From Lentisphaerae bacterium ADurb.Bin082 (GTDB lineage: Bacteria > Verrucomicrobiota > Lentisphaeria > Oligosphaerales > Oligosphaeraceae), in the NCBI GenBank assembly GCA_002070945.1, contig MWEG01000123.1:1-64000 (forward strand): a stretch of DNA of 64,000 nucleotides, written 5' to 3'. Positions 34,482 through 43,909 of this stretch are shown piece by piece. Each line of letters begins with the position of its first letter. Positions within the stretch are counted from its first letter, which is position 1. A model generated the notes under the pieces. The model made no database searches and was not told where the DNA came from. It saw only the letters and a list, made by a program, of their open reading frames with translations. A program made the position numbers and the translations under genes.

Positions 34482-36224
34482 TTACTCCATGGCATAGACG
34501 GCAGGCTGGTCAAACCAGACGGTCTCGCCAGGGGCGAGGCGGTCACTCATCAGGACGACCAGCTCGTTGACTCCGGCTGGCACTTCGGCGACGCCGACGC
34601 CGCGCCGCCAGCCTTGGGCGTCAGGCGTCGTCTCATAGTTGATGAAGACGTCCTGGTCCGGCACTTGCCAGGCGCCGTTGTAAGTCCAGCGGACGCGGAC
34701 GACCGGGTTGCTGCCGCCATGACACCAGGTTTCGACAACATACAAACGGCCGGTCTGCACCGGCGCCTTGACGATCATGCAGCTGTTGCCAGTGCCTTCG
34801 GCCCGGGCGGAGAAGTTGTCCCCGCGGCCTTTGCTGCTGTCAAGTCCAAAGGCGCCGATTTTTTCTTGCAGCTGCCAGAAGCTCCATCCCGGCGGCAGGC
34901 TGCCAGCAGTCCAGTCTTCGGCTGGCGCTGGCATGGCTTCGCCGGTCTTGGGAGTGCATTCCGGGTTGGAAATCAGGTTGACCAGGGTGCCGGCCTTCTG
35001 TTTTTCTGCCAGCCACTGGCGGGCGGCCGTTTCCGGGTCGCGCAGCAGCGCCAGGGTGCGGTTGAATCCAGGCAAGATGTCTTCCCAGGTCTCGTTGTCC
35101 TTGTTGTTTTTGGTTACGTCCCACTTGATCCAGTCATATTTCTCGCCGTAGACCCAGCAGTATTCGTCTGCCGCGTAGATAGCTTGGTTGAAGTTTGCCT
35201 GGAGGCGCTTGAGGCGGGAGCCGTCGAGTTCGGGGAAATACCATCGCGAGGTCGGCTCGGTGCGGTACATGTCCAGGTACAACCCGAAGCCGACTTGGAC
35301 CTGGTTGCGGTATTTGACATGATTTTCCGGGGCGACGACGAGCAGGGCATTGCGGCTGATGTGCAGGGCTGATTTATAGAAGTCGTACGTTTCGAAGCGG
35401 TGGCGGTAGGCGTTTTCGGTAGCGTCGACCATGACGGCGTCTGGGGGCAAGGCGTCAAGCAGTCCGTTGATGAAAGGCACCCAGAGGCTGCCGGCGCGGG
35501 CGACATTCTCGGCCGGGTCGCCTCTGCGCAGATACAACGACGGGTTCATGCTGAGGAACCAGAAGGAGAGGAAGACTGCGTCTGGAAACTCGGCGCTCAT
35601 GGCGCGCATAACCTGTGCCCCGCGTTGACGTGCGAGGGCAGCGGTTGTTGGATAGTCGCCGTCTTCCGGGAGCAGGGTGTACTGCTGGCTTTTCGGATAG
35701 TCTTCGGGGTCCATCAGGATGCCTTTGCAGCCGGACTGCTTGGCCAGCCAGGCGATGATCGCGAAGTTGTGGGCGGCGTTAGACCAGGCGGCATCGTCGT
35801 TCCAGGCCAGGCGGCGATGCGGCGCCCAATAGGAGGTAATGAGGTTGTGGCGCAGTTTGCCACTGCAGACGGCCTTGATGTGTTCGAGGTCTTCGGCCAG
35901 CCATTGCCGATCCCAGGGCTGGTCAGTGTAGGCGGCACTGAACCGGCGGACCTTACCTTCCGGCGGCTTGACGTTCACGGTAATTGAAATGCCGTCTAAC
36001 GGCAGGGCTTCCAGTTTTTCCAGGTTGCGGTGCAGGTCTTCCGGGGTGACCCGCAGCAGATCCCAGCTGTGGCCAATCAGTTTTTTGCGGCCTGGTTCAG
36101 CTGCTGACGGGGTGCCGCTGATGGATTTTTGGACTTGGGCGGTTGTGGCTGGTTCGAGGTTTTGGCCGCTGAGGGTCAGCAGGCCGCAGATAGAGGCGAG
36201 AAGAAATGCATGCTTGGCGGTCAT
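34482..36224 (-). CDS. Secreted glycoside-hydrolase-like protein
   Basis: The 580-residue protein has a signal peptide (MTAKHAFLLASICGLLTLSG). Residues 45-400 look like a TIM barrel of the kind common in Lentisphaerae: GISITVNVKPPEG, WLAKQSGCKGILMDPEDYP with an acidic cluster that could be catalytic, and DAVMVDATENAYRHRF. Residues 440-580 are beta-rich and resemble a carbohydrate-binding jelly-roll. No CAZy family can be named. AAGGAA precedes the start. The next gene on the same strand upstream encodes a beta-propeller lyase-like protein. Confidence 0.6.
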   Translation of the reverse strand: MTAKHAFLLASICGLLTLSGQNLEPATTAQVQKSISGTPSAAEPGRKKLIGHSWDLLRVTPEDLHRNLEKLEALPLDGISITVNVKPPEGKVRRFSAAYTDQPWDRQWLAEDLEHIKAVCSGKLRHNLITSYWAPHRRLAWNDDAAWSNAAHNFAIIAWLAKQSGCKGILMDPEDYPKSQQYTLLPEDGDYPTTAALARQRGAQVMRAMSAEFPDAVFLSFWFLSMNPSLYLRRGDPAENVARAGSLWVPFINGLLDALPPDAVMVDATENAYRHRFETYDFYKSALHISRNALLVVAPENHVKYRNQVQVGFGLYLDMYRTEPTSRWYFPELDGSRLKRLQANFNQAIYAADEYCWVYGEKYDWIKWDVTKNNKDNETWEDILPGFNRTLALLRDPETAARQWLAEKQKAGTLVNLISNPECTPKTGEAMPAPAEDWTAGSLPPGWSFWQLQEKIGAFGLDSSKGRGDNFSARAEGTGNSCMIVKAPVQTGRLYVVETWCHGGSNPVVRVRWTYNGAWQVPDQDVFINYETTPDAQGWRRGVGVAEVPAGVNELVVLMSDRLAPGETVWFDQPAVYAME

Positions 36225-36269
36225 GACGCGGGGTTCCTTACCGATTGGAGTGGGGGATTGCCGTGACGT

Positions 36270-37622
36270 TCAGAAATCGAGGTTTTTGAGGTCAGCGACG
36301 TAGGGCCGGAGGACGCCGGACACATTGGAGTTGAAGAAGGCGTAGCGGCTATCTGGGGACAGGAAGGGATGGCTGTGTTCTATGCCGTAGTTTGGGCCTT
36401 TGTTGCTGGTCAGGCAGTCGCCCAGCAGTTTCCAGTCGTCTGGGCCTGGTGTTTCGCCTTGATCGAGATTGCCGAGCCTGAACAGGTAGAGGCGGCTCAG
36501 CTGGCGTTCGGGGTTCATGGCGTCGACGATGAAGCGTCGTCCTTCGATATCGCCGCCGAAATGCCCGAACCAGTTGTCTGGAGCGTGATTGCATAGCGGC
36601 AGGCGGTGCATGTCAGGCGTATTGACGCCGAGGTGGTCCATGCGTTCCATCGGCTGGGCAGCGAACAGGTAGACGCCGATGTCCGGGACTGGATTTTGGA
36701 AGGGCGAGGGCACGTTGTTGATGAAATGGGGCTGGGCCCATTGTTTGCATTGGACGATGATCCAGTTTGAGCGACCGACCCAGCATTGGTGACCAAGTGC
36801 CATTTCAGTCGCTGAACGTCCAAACGGCAGGTCGCGCAGATGGCTGCCATCATCGCAAATTACATGGATGTCGGTGCCGGCGGCGCGTGGCGCCAAGGAG
36901 ACGGACTGGCCGGGCTTCGCCTTTGCCCGGAGTGCGTCGAGGAGACGCTTGTTGTCATGCTGGTGGGCGTGGTTATGCTGCAGCATGATGTCATGGGATT
37001 CGTCCGGGTCGAGCGAACGCGAATACTGCGGATGCGCATTCACGTATTCCGCGTCGTTGAAGCTGATGAAGTAGTCGCCCTGGTCAAGATTGAAGACGAC
37101 GAGCGCGTAGGTCCAGCATTGGGTTCTGGTGGAGAACAAGGCGATGCGGGTGGCCAGGCGCTGGCCATCGCTGGAAATCGTGGATAGGGGATAGACTTCG
37201 CCGAGCAGGAGGTTGGAGCCGGGCAGGCGGCCGGGAATGGCGGTTATGATGATGTCATCGCTGCCGTCGAGGTTCCTTCGCCGCAATTCGATGGGGGCAC
37301 CGTGACCGTGCCGCTGCCAGTTAGTCACGATGTAGTAGAAAAATTTGCCGTCTGGGCTGATAGCCGGGCAGGTGACTTGGAGGCGGTCGGTCATCGGGTG
37401 CAACGAGAAGTCGTCCTCGATGTCGCAGCGGTAGTAGATATGCTTAGTCGGATCGTGGGTGCCATGCGGTGTGCTTCCTGAATGGACAATGAAGTGCTTA
37501 GAGTCAGGGGAAAAGATCTGCGCTTCCATGTAGATGTGGCAGAGATTTTCGCCGTCGCAGCCGCCGATTTCAGAGATGGGGACCTCGGGAATGGCGCTGA
37601 GTGCCTGGGCGCTTTTCAGCAT
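36270..37622 (-). CDS. Beta-propeller protein, oligogalacturonate-lyase-like
   Basis: The 450-residue protein has repeated beta-propeller blades with FSPDSKHFIVHSG, ISPDGKFFYYIV, SSDGQRLATRI and LSPDSRYAFFNSN, and conserved histidines (NHAHQHD near 215, EHSHPFLSP near the end) as seen in PL22 oligogalacturonate lyases and related enzymes. Those enzymes bind Mn2+ through histidines. No signal peptide is seen, so it should act in the cytoplasm on imported oligosaccharides. A TolB-like propeller without enzyme activity is the alternative. Confidence 0.55.
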   Translation of the reverse strand: MLKSAQALSAIPEVPISEIGGCDGENLCHIYMEAQIFSPDSKHFIVHSGSTPHGTHDPTKHIYYRCDIEDDFSLHPMTDRLQVTCPAISPDGKFFYYIVTNWQRHGHGAPIELRRRNLDGSDDIIITAIPGRLPGSNLLLGEVYPLSTISSDGQRLATRIALFSTRTQCWTYALVVFNLDQGDYFISFNDAEYVNAHPQYSRSLDPDESHDIMLQHNHAHQHDNKRLLDALRAKAKPGQSVSLAPRAAGTDIHVICDDGSHLRDLPFGRSATEMALGHQCWVGRSNWIIVQCKQWAQPHFINNVPSPFQNPVPDIGVYLFAAQPMERMDHLGVNTPDMHRLPLCNHAPDNWFGHFGGDIEGRRFIVDAMNPERQLSRLYLFRLGNLDQGETPGPDDWKLLGDCLTSNKGPNYGIEHSHPFLSPDSRYAFFNSNVSGVLRPYVADLKNLDF

Positions 37623-37756
37623 GATGGAGTGCCTTGATGTTTTAGGTTTGAGAATAGGCGGAAATGAGCCTTCGCCAAAAAATACTGTATCCGTTGAGTG
37701 GGATTTTGCAATCCTGAAGGGTGTTATGAACAGAATGCCGTCCAGGAGGCCGGAAG

Positions 37757-39481
37757 CTATTCGCGGAAAGCCTGGATGAAGGCGGCGATGGGGACGCCCA
37801 TGGTAGGATAGGAATTGTAGGGGTGCGGGTTGCCGGTTTGGACGTTCAGGGTGACGTCGTCCGGACAGCCGGCGTAGGGGATAGTGATGTCGTTTTTGGG
37901 CAGATAGCGGTAGCCGTATTCATTGTCAACGGTAATCGCCGTATCAACCAAATAGAAGCCGTCCTGTTCGCGCCGGTCGAACTGCTTGATAAGATGTTGG
38001 CGGAAATTCCACATCGCCGCATTTTGCTTTAAGGTGAAGGAGCCGGCGGCGTTGTCGAGGATGCCGCAGGACGAGCAGGGGATGCAGATGGCGAAACGGC
38101 CGTCTGGCCTGGCCTCTAAATAGGAATTTTTCAGGGTGGTGATTTGCTGGTCCCACTGGCTATAGTCGGCCTGGAGTTGGTTGCAGAAGTCATTCAGGCC
38201 GAGGACGACGAACAGGAATTGGGGCGCATCGAAGCCCCACATGGCGAGGTATTTGGAGTAGTCGAATCGCCAATTGAAGTCTTCCTGCCGGCGTGGGGTC
38301 CAGGCGTTGCCGTCAAAGAGCAGGAATGTGCTTTGGGCGTGGTCGTACTGCACGTCTCCCGGCTGTGGTTGCAGCAGGATGCCGGTGTTTTCGTCAAAGC
38401 GCGGCAGGCAGAAGTCAAAGCGGCCGCAGGAATAATTTGGCTCGAAGGCGTTGCCAGCGGTTTTCCGGAAGCACTTCCATGCGGTGACCCAGAATTCACG
38501 CACGCCCCAGTAGCGGAAGTCGCCTTCGGGGTGCATCCAGGAATGGAACGACGATCCGGGTCGGATAGGGACCGTGAAATAGGAGTCCAGCCGCCAGCCG
38601 CCGCGGCCTTCGTCGTATTGGTCTTCGGCGGTTTTGCGCAGGCCGATCAGGCTCAAGCCTGGCACCTGCCCTGATTTGAGCAGGGCGTCCCGGAAAAATG
38701 CGCCCTGGGTATAGCTGTCGCCGATGATTTGGGCGGTGACTCGGCCGCTGCCCTTGCCTTTGACGCCGACGCGGATGGTCGAGGACAACCTTTTGACGGT
38801 CTCGAACTCGTCGCCATGGACCAGTTCGGCGGTGAGGATGCTGCCGTCAACCGGTTCTGCGATGGTGGCGACATGGCTGAGGCGTCGGCGGAAGGGATGG
38901 TTGCCGCTGAGAGAGAAGCGCACAAAGTCATTGTAGGGTCGCCAGCGCTTGAGGAAAGGCTGCACGAAGATTTCGTTCGGCGTCTCAGACAGCATATACA
39001 GAGTTGATGGCAGGCAGATGTCGTTGACAAAAACCTTGCCGCCAGCGGTGCTATCGGCTGTCGGCTCTGAATTGGGCGGCGCCACGTTGATGACCAGGCC
39101 GGGCATCGCCCTTTGAGTTAGGGAGATGCGGGCGAAGGCGGCGTCTGGCGGGATGGGCACGGGATGGGCATTTTCCACGTAGGAGAGGTATTTTTTGTCC
39201 TGGTCGAAGAACGATGTAAAGCGATTGCCCTTGTTGGAGACTAGGCAGGAATTGGGCGGGGCGTCGCTGATGTCCATGTAGCCGCTGACAAAATATATCG
39301 GATTGTTCATGACCCGATCCTTGAAGAGGTAGCGCCCGAGGATGATGTCCGGGTCGTCGGGATTGAAGCGGTTGATGGCGCGTATCGCTGCTGGGCTGCG
39401 GTCAGCTGGGCTGGCGTTGCCGGGCGCCTGGGCGGCGAATGCCGCCGAGGCCATGGCCATGACTAAAAGGCATGTTTTCAT
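37757..39481 (-). CDS. Secreted SGNH/GDSL-family hydrolase
   Basis: The 574-residue protein starts with a signal peptide (MKTCLLVMAMASAAFA); the frame is open to 39592 but the signal peptide fixes the start. The SGNH block begins near residue 240 with AQIIGDSYTQGAFF (serine in GDS), then FLFVVLGLNDFCNQL (block III asparagine), and a late NPHPYN histidine. The first ~240 residues are a beta-rich accessory domain. SGNH enzymes are esterases, often deacetylating polysaccharides. The neighbours suggest action on plant or algal glycans outside the cytoplasm. Confidence 0.8.
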   Translation of the reverse strand: MKTCLLVMAMASAAFAAQAPGNASPADRSPAAIRAINRFNPDDPDIILGRYLFKDRVMNNPIYFVSGYMDISDAPPNSCLVSNKGNRFTSFFDQDKKYLSYVENAHPVPIPPDAAFARISLTQRAMPGLVINVAPPNSEPTADSTAGGKVFVNDICLPSTLYMLSETPNEIFVQPFLKRWRPYNDFVRFSLSGNHPFRRRLSHVATIAEPVDGSILTAELVHGDEFETVKRLSSTIRVGVKGKGSGRVTAQIIGDSYTQGAFFRDALLKSGQVPGLSLIGLRKTAEDQYDEGRGGWRLDSYFTVPIRPGSSFHSWMHPEGDFRYWGVREFWVTAWKCFRKTAGNAFEPNYSCGRFDFCLPRFDENTGILLQPQPGDVQYDHAQSTFLLFDGNAWTPRRQEDFNWRFDYSKYLAMWGFDAPQFLFVVLGLNDFCNQLQADYSQWDQQITTLKNSYLEARPDGRFAICIPCSSCGILDNAAGSFTLKQNAAMWNFRQHLIKQFDRREQDGFYLVDTAITVDNEYGYRYLPKNDITIPYAGCPDDVTLNVQTGNPHPYNSYPTMGVPIAAFIQAFRE

Positions 39482-39745
39482 GGTTGGGGTTTTCCTGGAA
39501 AAGGGCAGGGGGCAGGGCTGGACTGTCGACAAGAGTGTAAGATAACGCCAGGACTCGGGCAATGCCAACGCAGTCCGGCAAGCAAATGTCATTTGGCCGG
39601 GCTTCTGTCACGGTCGTCTATGGCAGTCGAACCGCGCTGCTGCGCCATTGTATCCTGAACAGAAGGAATTATACTAAGGACGATTCCGGCGTACTCACGA
39701 GCCTTGGCATTGAATCATGCATAAGCGAAAAATCAGGACAGTTTG

Positions 39746-40723
39746 ATGAGTATATGGTCAGCCATCGGTTTAGGTTCATATCTGCCGTGCGCATTGTTGT
39801 CGCGGCACCCGTATGTGTTGGCGGCGTACGAGCGCGACTTTCTGTCTCATCTGGATGCTTACGAGGCTGCGTTGCCTAGGGAAGTCCCGGTCACGCTGTT
39901 TATCCAGCTCGGCTGGCAATGCCAGACCGATGATGCCGCAACTCGCTTGTCCCAGGATTTCCGGGCGGCGCGGCAACGCCTGCCCCAGCTGTCCCGGGTG
40001 CTGTTCCTGGCTAATTGCCCAGAGGAAGAAGCGGCCTTGAAGCGTCAAGGAGAGGAAGCTGTGTTCTGCCACCAGAATGCGTTTCTGGATGAACGCCGCT
40101 ATCCGATTCTGCCGTTTGTGCGCAAGCGCTATGACGCTCTCTACATTGCCCGGATTACGCCTTTCAAGCGCCATGCGCTGGCGACGACGATCCGCAGCCT
40201 GAGGCTGATAGGCACGTTTTCGGACAATGAACGCGCCTACGTCGATGCAACGCTGCGCAGCTTGCCGCAGGCGAAGGTGACGGACAGCTATCCAGCGCTG
40301 TTGATTGCGTATCCGATCAACCAGGCGCGCTGCGGGCTATGCCTTTCAGCCAAGGAAGGCGCGATGTTCGTCAGCGCGGAATACTTGTTGTGCGGCTTGC
40401 CGGCGGTGAACACGGCGAACATCGGCGGTCGCGACCTGGTCATGCCGGACTTTGCGACGGCGAAAGTCCCGGATGAGGCAGAGGCCGTGGCAGCGGCTGT
40501 TGACGCCTTTGCAGCTCAAGCGCCGCCAGCGGCGGACATTCGCGCCGCCACGCTGGAGCTGATGCGGCCGCACCGGGAGACGATGCTGGCGCTGCTGCAC
40601 GGCGCCGGGGTCAGCGACGAACTATGCGCCCGCTATGCCCGGCGCTTTCCGCACAAACTGGGCCTCCGCTGCGGCCATTCGCCTTGGCGAAATCGCACTT
40701 TGGGCCTGCTGCAACCCAGGTGA
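39746..40723 (+). CDS. GT-B glycosyltransferase (GT4-like)
   Basis: The 325-residue protein has the C-terminal half of a GT4-type enzyme: ALYIARITPFKRH near residue 132 and GLCLSAKEGAMFVSAEYLLCGLPAVNTANIGG near 198, which carries the E-X7-E pair in the family's acceptor/donor region. The N-terminal part is short for GT4 (usual total 350-400 residues). Donor and acceptor are unknown. The ATG at 39746 has AGGA seven bases upstream. It stands alone on the + strand between divergent and convergent - strand genes. Confidence 0.75.
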   Translation: MSIWSAIGLGSYLPCALLSRHPYVLAAYERDFLSHLDAYEAALPREVPVTLFIQLGWQCQTDDAATRLSQDFRAARQRLPQLSRVLFLANCPEEEAALKRQGEEAVFCHQNAFLDERRYPILPFVRKRYDALYIARITPFKRHALATTIRSLRLIGTFSDNERAYVDATLRSLPQAKVTDSYPALLIAYPINQARCGLCLSAKEGAMFVSAEYLLCGLPAVNTANIGGRDLVMPDFATAKVPDEAEAVAAAVDAFAAQAPPAADIRAATLELMRPHRETMLALLHGAGVSDELCARYARRFPHKLGLRCGHSPWRNRTLGLLQPR

Positions 40724-40752
40724 ATGCTTGCTGGAATCCACCCGATAACAGG

Positions 40753-40778
40753 ACGCAAAGAAACGCACGGATTTTTTT
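40753..40778. repeat. ACGCAAAGAA period-10 word
   Basis: ACGCAAAGAA is followed directly by ACGCACGGAT, a degenerate period-10 repeat, and then a T run. It lies between two convergent genes, where it may also help end transcription. Confidence 0.4.
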
Positions 40779-40790
40779 ACGGCGACGGCG

Positions 40791-41882
40791 TCATGCCAGG
40801 CGGGCGATTTTCCGGATTAGGTTTCCCAGCTCGGAATCTGGGCAGGAAGCCCCGGCCAGGATGCCGATGGTCTGGCAAGATGGCGACAGCCAGTCTTTGG
40901 TTTCTTCCCAGGTTGCGGTCGCAGGATTGAAATGACGCACCATGCTGGCCTGGAGGTCGTCTGGAGATTGCAGGAAGAAGGCGTCGGCATGTCCAGCGGC
41001 CAGTCGATAGAGCTGGGTGGTGTTGCTGCTGTTAGTGCCGCCAAGCACGAAGATCACGTCGCAGGGATGCGTGCATAGGGCTTTTGCCGCGCCTTGCCGG
41101 GATTGAGTCGCGGCGCAGAGCGTGTCCGCGATTTGCAATGGCGCTTGATGCCAGGACGCGGTGCGGAGAATGTCGGCGATGGCGGTAGTGTCTGTTCCCA
41201 GCATAGTCGTCTGGTTGACGACTGTCCAGGCTGTGTCTGCCAGGCGGTCACAGTTGAAAAGCAGTTCCGTTGGGTAAGAGGCCGAGAGGTCTCTAGTTCC
41301 GGCGGCGGCGGCGAACTGCCGGGCCTGGTCAGGATTGGGGATGATGGCGACGGCGGCGGCCTCAGCAGCGGCCCGCGACCAGATCGCCGTGGTTTCCTGG
41401 TGCCCAGGCTGGCCGTGAATGATGACGGCGGCGCCGGACGCGGCAGCCTGGGAAACGGCCTGCCAGACGCGACGCACAAAGGGACAGGTGGCGTCGACGA
41501 TTTCTCCCGGCGGCGTGACAAAGGCCCGCAGGCGGCGTTCAAAGTCAAGCGGCAGGCCAAAGGCGGGAATGACGAAGACGTCGTCAGCCGGGGCTGTGTC
41601 AAACGCAGTTTCAAGATCGCTTTCAGCGATGATCCGGACACCGCGCCGGGCGAATTGCGCATTGACCGCCGGGTTGTGAATCATGGCGCCCAGAAGCCAT
41701 AGCTGCCGGCCTTCATTTTGAAGAATCGTCTGGTGGAGCAGGTTGACGGCGTTGCGGACGCCTCGGCAGAAGCCGAAGGTCTTGGGAAGAACTATGCTTC
41801 GGCCAGAGGGCAGGGTTAAAGCGCTGCCAGTGGTACGGAGCGTGTTGACGTCTTCGTCGTGGAAGGGGTCATGGGTCTTCAT
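40791..41882 (-). CDS. ispH: 4-hydroxy-3-methylbut-2-enyl diphosphate reductase
   Basis: The 363-residue enzyme performs the last step of the MEP isoprenoid pathway, reducing HMBPP to IPP and DMAPP with a [4Fe-4S] cluster. The three cluster cysteines are present in GFCRGV (C39), DATCPFV (C133) and DTLCAAT (C256). GAMIHNP, the catalytic glutamate in GHQET (usually GHPE), VNQTT and GILAGASCPD complete the family pattern. The start at 41882 overlaps the end of the pseudouridine synthase gene by 14 bases; the frame is open to 41975 but that extension is only low-complexity antisense to the acidic tail. Confidence 0.92.
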   Translation of the reverse strand: MKTHDPFHDEDVNTLRTTGSALTLPSGRSIVLPKTFGFCRGVRNAVNLLHQTILQNEGRQLWLLGAMIHNPAVNAQFARRGVRIIAESDLETAFDTAPADDVFVIPAFGLPLDFERRLRAFVTPPGEIVDATCPFVRRVWQAVSQAAASGAAVIIHGQPGHQETTAIWSRAAAEAAAVAIIPNPDQARQFAAAAGTRDLSASYPTELLFNCDRLADTAWTVVNQTTMLGTDTTAIADILRTASWHQAPLQIADTLCAATQSRQGAAKALCTHPCDVIFVLGGTNSSNTTQLYRLAAGHADAFFLQSPDDLQASMVRHFNPATATWEETKDWLSPSCQTIGILAGASCPDSELGNLIRKIARLA

Positions 41883-43014
41883 CGTCGTCCAGGTCGTCCA
41901 GATCACAGTTTTCGGATAACTCGTCGCTTTCGAGCCAGTCGTCGTCTTGGAGCAGTTCATCGTCCTCCACATCATCCATCAGGTCGATGGGCGTCTTGGC
42001 CAGCTGGCTGCCTGGCTCTGCATCCGGGTCGAGGAGCGGGTTTTGTGGTGGCTGGTGTTCTCCGATCGGCGGCAGCTCAAGGGCGGCGAGGGCGGCGCGA
42101 AAGTCGTCCGGCAACGGCGCCATGTATTGGCGCATGATTTTTGAGCGCGGGTGTGGAAAGACGATTTTCCAGGCATGCAGCATCTGGCGCGGCGGTTGCA
42201 GGGGTGCGTTGCGGGGGCGGCCGCCGTAGACGTGGTCGCCAAGGACCGGGTGGTTGATGGAAGCGCAATGGACTCTGATCTGGTGGGTGCGGCCAGTGAG
42301 GATCCTGACTTCCAGGAGAGAGCAGCCGCAGTTCTGGCCGAGTACGCGGAAGAGGGTGACGGCATGCTTGCCGCCGCGCTCGACGACGGCCATCCGCTGC
42401 CGGTGGACAGGGTGTCGGCCAATGTCGGACTCAATCCGGCCGCTCGACACGTCAAAAGAGCCAAGCACAATCGCCAAGTACGTTTTTTCAACCTGGCGCC
42501 GTTGGAAGGCCTCCTTGAGAAGCAGCCGCGCCGCCGGGTTTTTGGCGACGACTATCACCCCCGAGGTATCCTTGTCAAGGCGATGCACGATGCCAGGGCG
42601 CTGCTCTTCGTCAGCCATTTCTGCAAAGGCGGCGCCGACGTGGAAGAGGAGGCCGTGAACCAGTGTCCCCGAGGTGTTGCCATGGGCGGGGTGGACGACC
42701 ATGCCGGGCGGCTTATTCAGGACGATGATGTCCTTGTCCTCCGCCATGATGTCCAGCGGGATGGATTCCGGCTCAAGCTTATCTAGCGGCAGGAGGGGCC
42801 AGAACACCTCGATGGCGTCGCCGGTGCAGACGTTGTCCGCGCGCTTGGGATGGCGGCCATTGACCAGGACGCGGTGCTCTGCCAGGCACTTTTGGAAGAA
42901 GGCGCGTGAGTGTTCGGGGAAGGTTCGGGCGAGGAATGCGTCAATCCGGATGCCGTCGGGATACTGGTCGTCGACGGTGAGGGTTGATTTCGACTGGCTG
43001 TCGTTGTCGCCCAT
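41869..43014 (-). CDS. RluD-family 23S rRNA pseudouridine synthase with acidic tail
   Basis: The 381-residue protein has an N-terminal S4-like RNA-binding domain (RIDAFLARTFPEHSR, VLVNGRHPKRAD) and a catalytic domain with HRLDKDTSGVIVVAK (catalytic aspartate in RLD), TGRTHQIRVH and LGDHVYGG. Enzymes of this family convert specific uridines of rRNA to pseudouridine. The last ~50 residues are an unusual acidic tail (DDVEDDELLQDDD, then DLDDLDDDEDP). The start at 43014 is chosen because the S4 domain begins soon after; an open frame to 43083 would overlap lgt by 50 bases. Confidence 0.88.
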   Translation of the reverse strand: MGDNDSQSKSTLTVDDQYPDGIRIDAFLARTFPEHSRAFFQKCLAEHRVLVNGRHPKRADNVCTGDAIEVFWPLLPLDKLEPESIPLDIMAEDKDIIVLNKPPGMVVHPAHGNTSGTLVHGLLFHVGAAFAEMADEEQRPGIVHRLDKDTSGVIVVAKNPAARLLLKEAFQRRQVEKTYLAIVLGSFDVSSGRIESDIGRHPVHRQRMAVVERGGKHAVTLFRVLGQNCGCSLLEVRILTGRTHQIRVHCASINHPVLGDHVYGGRPRNAPLQPPRQMLHAWKIVFPHPRSKIMRQYMAPLPDDFRAALAALELPPIGEHQPPQNPLLDPDAEPGSQLAKTPIDLMDDVEDDELLQDDDWLESDELSENCDLDDLDDDEDP

Positions 43015-43033
43015 GAGAGGTGGTTGCGTTAGT

Positions 43034-43876
43034 TCAAGGTGTTGTTTGCGGGTGTCGCCGTTGCCAGATGGCTGCGCCGGCATAGACGGCGATGCTGGCA
43101 GGCAGGAGCCACAGGCAGGTGATCTGGGACGGTGTCAGGCCAGCAGTCTTGACCAGGTAGTCGCCGCGGCCGAATTCAAGCAGGAAACGGCCGACAGTGT
43201 ACATGATGAGATAAGCCAAGAATAACCGCTGGCGGAACCATTGCCGCTTTTCCATCCAGAGCAGGAGCAGGCAGATGAGGACGTTGCCGACAGCGGCGAT
43301 GGCTTGCAGCGGAAAGGTCGGGACAGACCAGATGGTGTCCCTGGTCAGGGTGAGCAGCCCTTGTTCCGCTTGGACGACGGCGGCGCTGTTCAGGAAGCCG
43401 CCTACGTAGGCTGGATAGCTGACAGCGCACGGGCCGTCGTACGGAAAACCGAAGCAGCAGCCGTTGATCAGGCAGCCGATGCGGCCAAAGGCGTGTCCTA
43501 AGGCAAGGGCTGGCGCGACCAGGTCGGCAATCCGCCAGACCGCCCAGCGGCGCCGCCGGGCGAAGATGACCAGGGCAAGCACGGCGCCGAGAAAACCACC
43601 GTAGAAAACCAGCCCCCCGCGGTGAATTTTGAAGACATCCAGGAAATTTCCGGCGAATTCCTGCTGCCAGAACCGGATGACATAGAGGAGCCTGGCGCCG
43701 ACTAGGCCAGCGCCCATGGCCAGGAAGGTGATATCCGAGACCTGGTCATGGGTGAAGCCGTATTTCTTGGCGCGCCAGAGTTGGAGGTTGAAGCCGGCGA
43801 CTAGGCCGGCAGCGACGCAGATGCCATACCAGCGCACGGCAAGAGGCCCGATTGTAAAAGCGACAGGGTCGATCAT
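43034..43876 (-). CDS. lgt: Prolipoprotein diacylglyceryl transferase
   Basis: The 280-residue inner-membrane enzyme attaches diacylglycerol to the lipobox cysteine of prolipoproteins. It has about seven hydrophobic segments, RWYGICVAAGL at the start, the signature HAFGRIGCLINGCCFG near residue 130, and VGRFLLEFGRGD near 230. Length is typical. It stands between the Re-citrate-synthase-like gene and the rluD-like gene on the same strand with short gaps, so the four genes lgt, rluD-like, ispH and the synthase probably share a transcript. Confidence 0.92.
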   Translation of the reverse strand: MIDPVAFTIGPLAVRWYGICVAAGLVAGFNLQLWRAKKYGFTHDQVSDITFLAMGAGLVGARLLYVIRFWQQEFAGNFLDVFKIHRGGLVFYGGFLGAVLALVIFARRRRWAVWRIADLVAPALALGHAFGRIGCLINGCCFGFPYDGPCAVSYPAYVGGFLNSAAVVQAEQGLLTLTRDTIWSVPTFPLQAIAAVGNVLICLLLLWMEKRQWFRQRLFLAYLIMYTVGRFLLEFGRGDYLVKTAGLTPSQITCLWLLPASIAVYAGAAIWQRRHPQTTP

Positions 43877-43909
43877 GGTGTTGTTTCAGGCGTCTTGTCG
43901 CAGGAGAGC

